Assembly (NCBI RefSeq): GCF_017599325.1
Contig: NZ_JAGFVM010000037.1
Span: 43,301 to 107,300, forward strand
Direction of reading: 5' to 3'
Source of the DNA: Marinilactibacillus kalidii
GTDB lineage: Bacteria > Bacillota > Bacilli > Lactobacillales > Carnobacteriaceae_A
Length of the DNA stretch: 64,000 nt
Shown here: in pieces, positions 62,647 through 64,000 of the stretch
How the letters are laid out: every line of letters starts with the position of its first letter
How positions within the stretch are numbered: the stretch's first letter is position 1
The notes under the pieces: generated by a model
Databases searched by the model: none
What the model was told of the DNA's origin: nothing
What the model saw: only the letters and a program-made list of their open reading frames with translations
Translations under genes and position numbers: made by a program

Positions 62647-63159
62647 ATGAAATTATTAGCAGTAAGTGACAATCACGGTGATAGTTACTTAATGGAAGAA
62701 ATTTTATCTATTTATTCAGAACAAATCAACGTATGGGTTCATTGCGGTGATTCGGAGTTCAGTGAACAAAACCCTTTATGGCAAAGTTATTATACCGTAA
62801 AAGGAAATATGGATAGAACAAATGCATTTCCAGATTCCAGAGTTGAACAATTTTATGATCATAAACTATTGATTGCTCATGGACATTTGCATAATGTTAA
62901 GTCGTCATTTGAAGATCTGAAAAAAGAAGCAGAAAAAGTAGATGCGCAATTTGTGTTTTATGGTCACACACATATTCCGAGAGTAGACAAGGTTGATAAT
63001 ATTTACTTTATTAACCCAGGAAGCTTAACACAACCAAGAGGGCCCATTAACAAAGGTAGCTATGCTATACTGGATATTGAAGGTAGTACAGGAGAGGTCA
63101 ATTTTTATGACACAGATCACAATGCGATCCCTCAACTGTCACAGAAGATAACGTTATAA
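62647..63159 (+). CDS. YfcE/MJ0936-family metallophosphoesterase
   Basis: 170 residues from ATG 62647 (GAGGAG upstream). Calcineurin-like metal motifs: AVSDNHGD, VHCGDSEF, VKGNMDR, LIAHGHLHN, FYGHTHIPR and INPGSLTQPRG. A phosphodiesterase of unknown natural substrate; the order murI-rdgB-yfcE is conserved in Bacilli. Ends at the hairpin 63178-63208. Confidence 0.92.
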   Translation: MKLLAVSDNHGDSYLMEEILSIYSEQINVWVHCGDSEFSEQNPLWQSYYTVKGNMDRTNAFPDSRVEQFYDHKLLIAHGHLHNVKSSFEDLKKEAEKVDAQFVFYGHTHIPRVDKVDNIYFINPGSLTQPRGPINKGSYAILDIEGSTGEVNFYDTDHNAIPQLSQKITL

Positions 63160-63177
63160 GCTGTTTACGGAATCTTT

Positions 63178-63208
63178 AAGAGAGTAGATCCGTCTACTCT
63201 CTTTTTAT
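63178..63208 (+). terminator. terminator of the murI operon
   Basis: AAGAGAGTAGA pairs with TCTACTCTCTT around TCCG, then TTTA. Confidence 0.9.
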
Positions 63209-63372
63209 GTGCGTAGATGAATAGAAGACAACTATCACTATGTAGCATATGAAAAAGCTGATTATGTTAAATTTATCTAAGAATATTCTTTTAATTCGAA
63301 GAATGATTAGGGGATTAGCGTATATAAGCGTAAAATAATGTGTGGATAACAAAATTCACAAGGAGTGAAATT

Positions 63373-63858
63373 ATGATTGGTGAGAAAATAAAGTCCTTAC
63401 TAATTGATCAAGATCATCAACTCGTCAAACCGGCAGATCAAATTGCTGTCGTCGGCACTAAAAATCGTTTGAACCATGCTTTACTTTTACTTACAACGGA
63501 TAAATATTCAGTAGTTCCTGTTATAGATGAAAAATCAAGAATGATGGGACTCGTCTCAATGCCTTCAATCATGCACGCGATTATGGAAATTGAAGATGTT
63601 CATTTTGAAAAGCTTGGAGAAATCAATGTAGAAGAAATAATGGAAACGGACTTTCCATTTGTCTATGAAGATTTCGAATTAGAAAATGTATTGCGAATGC
63701 TAGTTAATCATGCATTCATTACAGTAATCGACGAAGAAAAAACGTTCAAAGGAATTATTACGAGAAGCGAGATATTAAAAGGTACTAATCGAATTGCCCA
63801 CGAATTTGAAAGAATATATGATGTAAAAGAAAAATCGCCATCAGAAGCAACAAGCTAA
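63373..63858 (+). CDS. cbpB: CBS-domain protein, cyclic-di-AMP-binding CbpB type
   Basis: 161 residues from ATG 63373 (AAGGAGTGAAATT upstream). Two CBS domains: about 20-75 (KNRLNHALLLLTTDKYSVVPVIDEKSRMMGLVS) and about 88-145 (EDFELENVLRMLVNHAFITVIDEEKTFKGIITR). Stand-alone double-CBS proteins of this length in Bacilli (YkuL/CbpB) bind c-di-AMP and, when free, stimulate the (p)ppGpp synthetase Rel; that role is known from Listeria and Bacillus and inferred here. Confidence 0.85.
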   Translation: MIGEKIKSLLIDQDHQLVKPADQIAVVGTKNRLNHALLLLTTDKYSVVPVIDEKSRMMGLVSMPSIMHAIMEIEDVHFEKLGEINVEEIMETDFPFVYEDFELENVLRMLVNHAFITVIDEEKTFKGIITRSEILKGTNRIAHEFERIYDVKEKSPSEATS

Positions 63859-63900
63859 AAAAAAGAGGAAAAATCGTTTAAAACGATTTTTCCTCTTTTT
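63859..63900. terminator. near-palindromic terminator after cbpB
   Basis: AAAAAGAGGAAAAATCGTTT pairs with AAACGATTTTTCCTCTTTTT. Confidence 0.9.
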
Positions 63901-63906
63901 GATTAT

Positions 63907-64000
63907 TGGCTCTGTGTCAACTGGTGTTGGTAACATTAGTTACCCTTAAGAAGATCTATCGGTTTCATTCGATAGGTCTTCTTTTTTTAGGTTTCATTTT
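63907..64000. mobile_element. possible end of an ISL3-like insertion sequence (runs off the window)
   Basis: Directly after the cbpB terminator, GGCTCTGTGTCAACTGGTGT (about 63908-63927) resembles, from memory, the terminal repeats of ISL3-family elements of lactic acid bacteria (GGCTCTTTGTCAA...). It is followed by GGTAAC-ATTA-GTTACC (63929-63944) and a terminator-like hairpin (63950-63985). No transposase lies inside the window, so this is tentative. Confidence 0.3.
63948..63990. terminator. hairpin terminator at the right edge
   Basis: AAGAAGATCTATCG pairs with CGATAGGTCTTCTT (one mismatch) around GTTTCATT, then Ts. Confidence 0.7.

Noticed and set aside
1..64000. CRISPR arrays, tRNA, rRNA and prophage genes
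   Set aside because: No spaced repeat series, no tRNA-like cloverleaf with CCA region, no rRNA core sequence and no phage structural or integrase gene was seen anywhere in the window.

Overview
The window looks like chromosome from a low-GC, Gram-positive coccus or rod of the order Lactobacillales. Signs are AT-rich DNA, strong AGGAGG ribosome sites, mannose-class PTS under a LevR-type activator, H2O-forming NADH oxidase, and the usual Bacilli neighbourhoods trmH-HD-mgtE-pheST, zapA-cvpA-mutS2-trxA and murI-rdgB-yfcE-cbpB. Three chemoreceptors together with a staphyloxanthin-type C30 carotenoid operon fit a motile, pigmented marine or alkaliphilic member of the Carnobacteriaceae (Marinilactibacillus/Alkalibacterium-like). 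That genus guess is inference; no rRNA is present to settle it.

Layout. 1-6 kb: accessory regulators (two Xre proteins, one with a membrane anchor), a minus-strand operon of three bacterial PH-domain membrane proteins (YdbS/YdbT type), and a PadR/HAAS-like/DUF4825-like operon. 6-13 kb: redox and small-molecule genes (nox, FMN reductase with divergent TetR, CorA, aldo/keto reductase, PspC, GNAT, AEC permease), mostly single-gene units closed by clear terminators. 13-19.5 kb: three paralogous methyl-accepting chemotaxis proteins on the minus strand, each with its own terminator. 20-28.7 kb: an OFA-type MFS carrier, the crtM-crtP-crtQ-crtO carotenoid operon, then a CatE-like VOC protein, glutathione peroxidase and photolyase, which together read as a light/oxidant protection region.

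28.7-37.2 kb: a 620-base non-coding stretch holding an apparently independent structured RNA with its own promoter and terminator, then a LevR/ManR activator, a textbook sigma-54 promoter, a five-domain mannose PTS spread over four genes (with an extra stand-alone IIB), and rpoN itself convergent just downstream. 37-46 kb: MurP-type PTS, an M3 oligoendopeptidase, two GNAT proteins, and an ABC sugar importer without its ATPase. 46-64 kb is core: an M23 cell-wall hydrolase, TrmH methyltransferase, HD protein, mgtE (with a 27-codon leader ORF), HxlR regulator, T-box-controlled pheST, zapA, cvpA, mutS2, trxA, YslB-like protein, murI, rdgB, a phosphoesterase and cbpB. The last 90 bases may be the end of an insertion sequence.

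The points most worth following are: the unassigned RNA upstream of manR (about 28880-29112); crtM, which has no ATG/GTG/TTG start and seems to begin at an ATC codon placed exactly behind a Shine-Dalgarno; a carotenoid operon with the oxygenase crtP but no crtN desaturase; and the leader ORF whose stop codon abuts the mgtE ribosome site. I found no tRNA, rRNA, CRISPR array, intact transposase or prophage gene. All promoter, operator and terminator calls are by eye.
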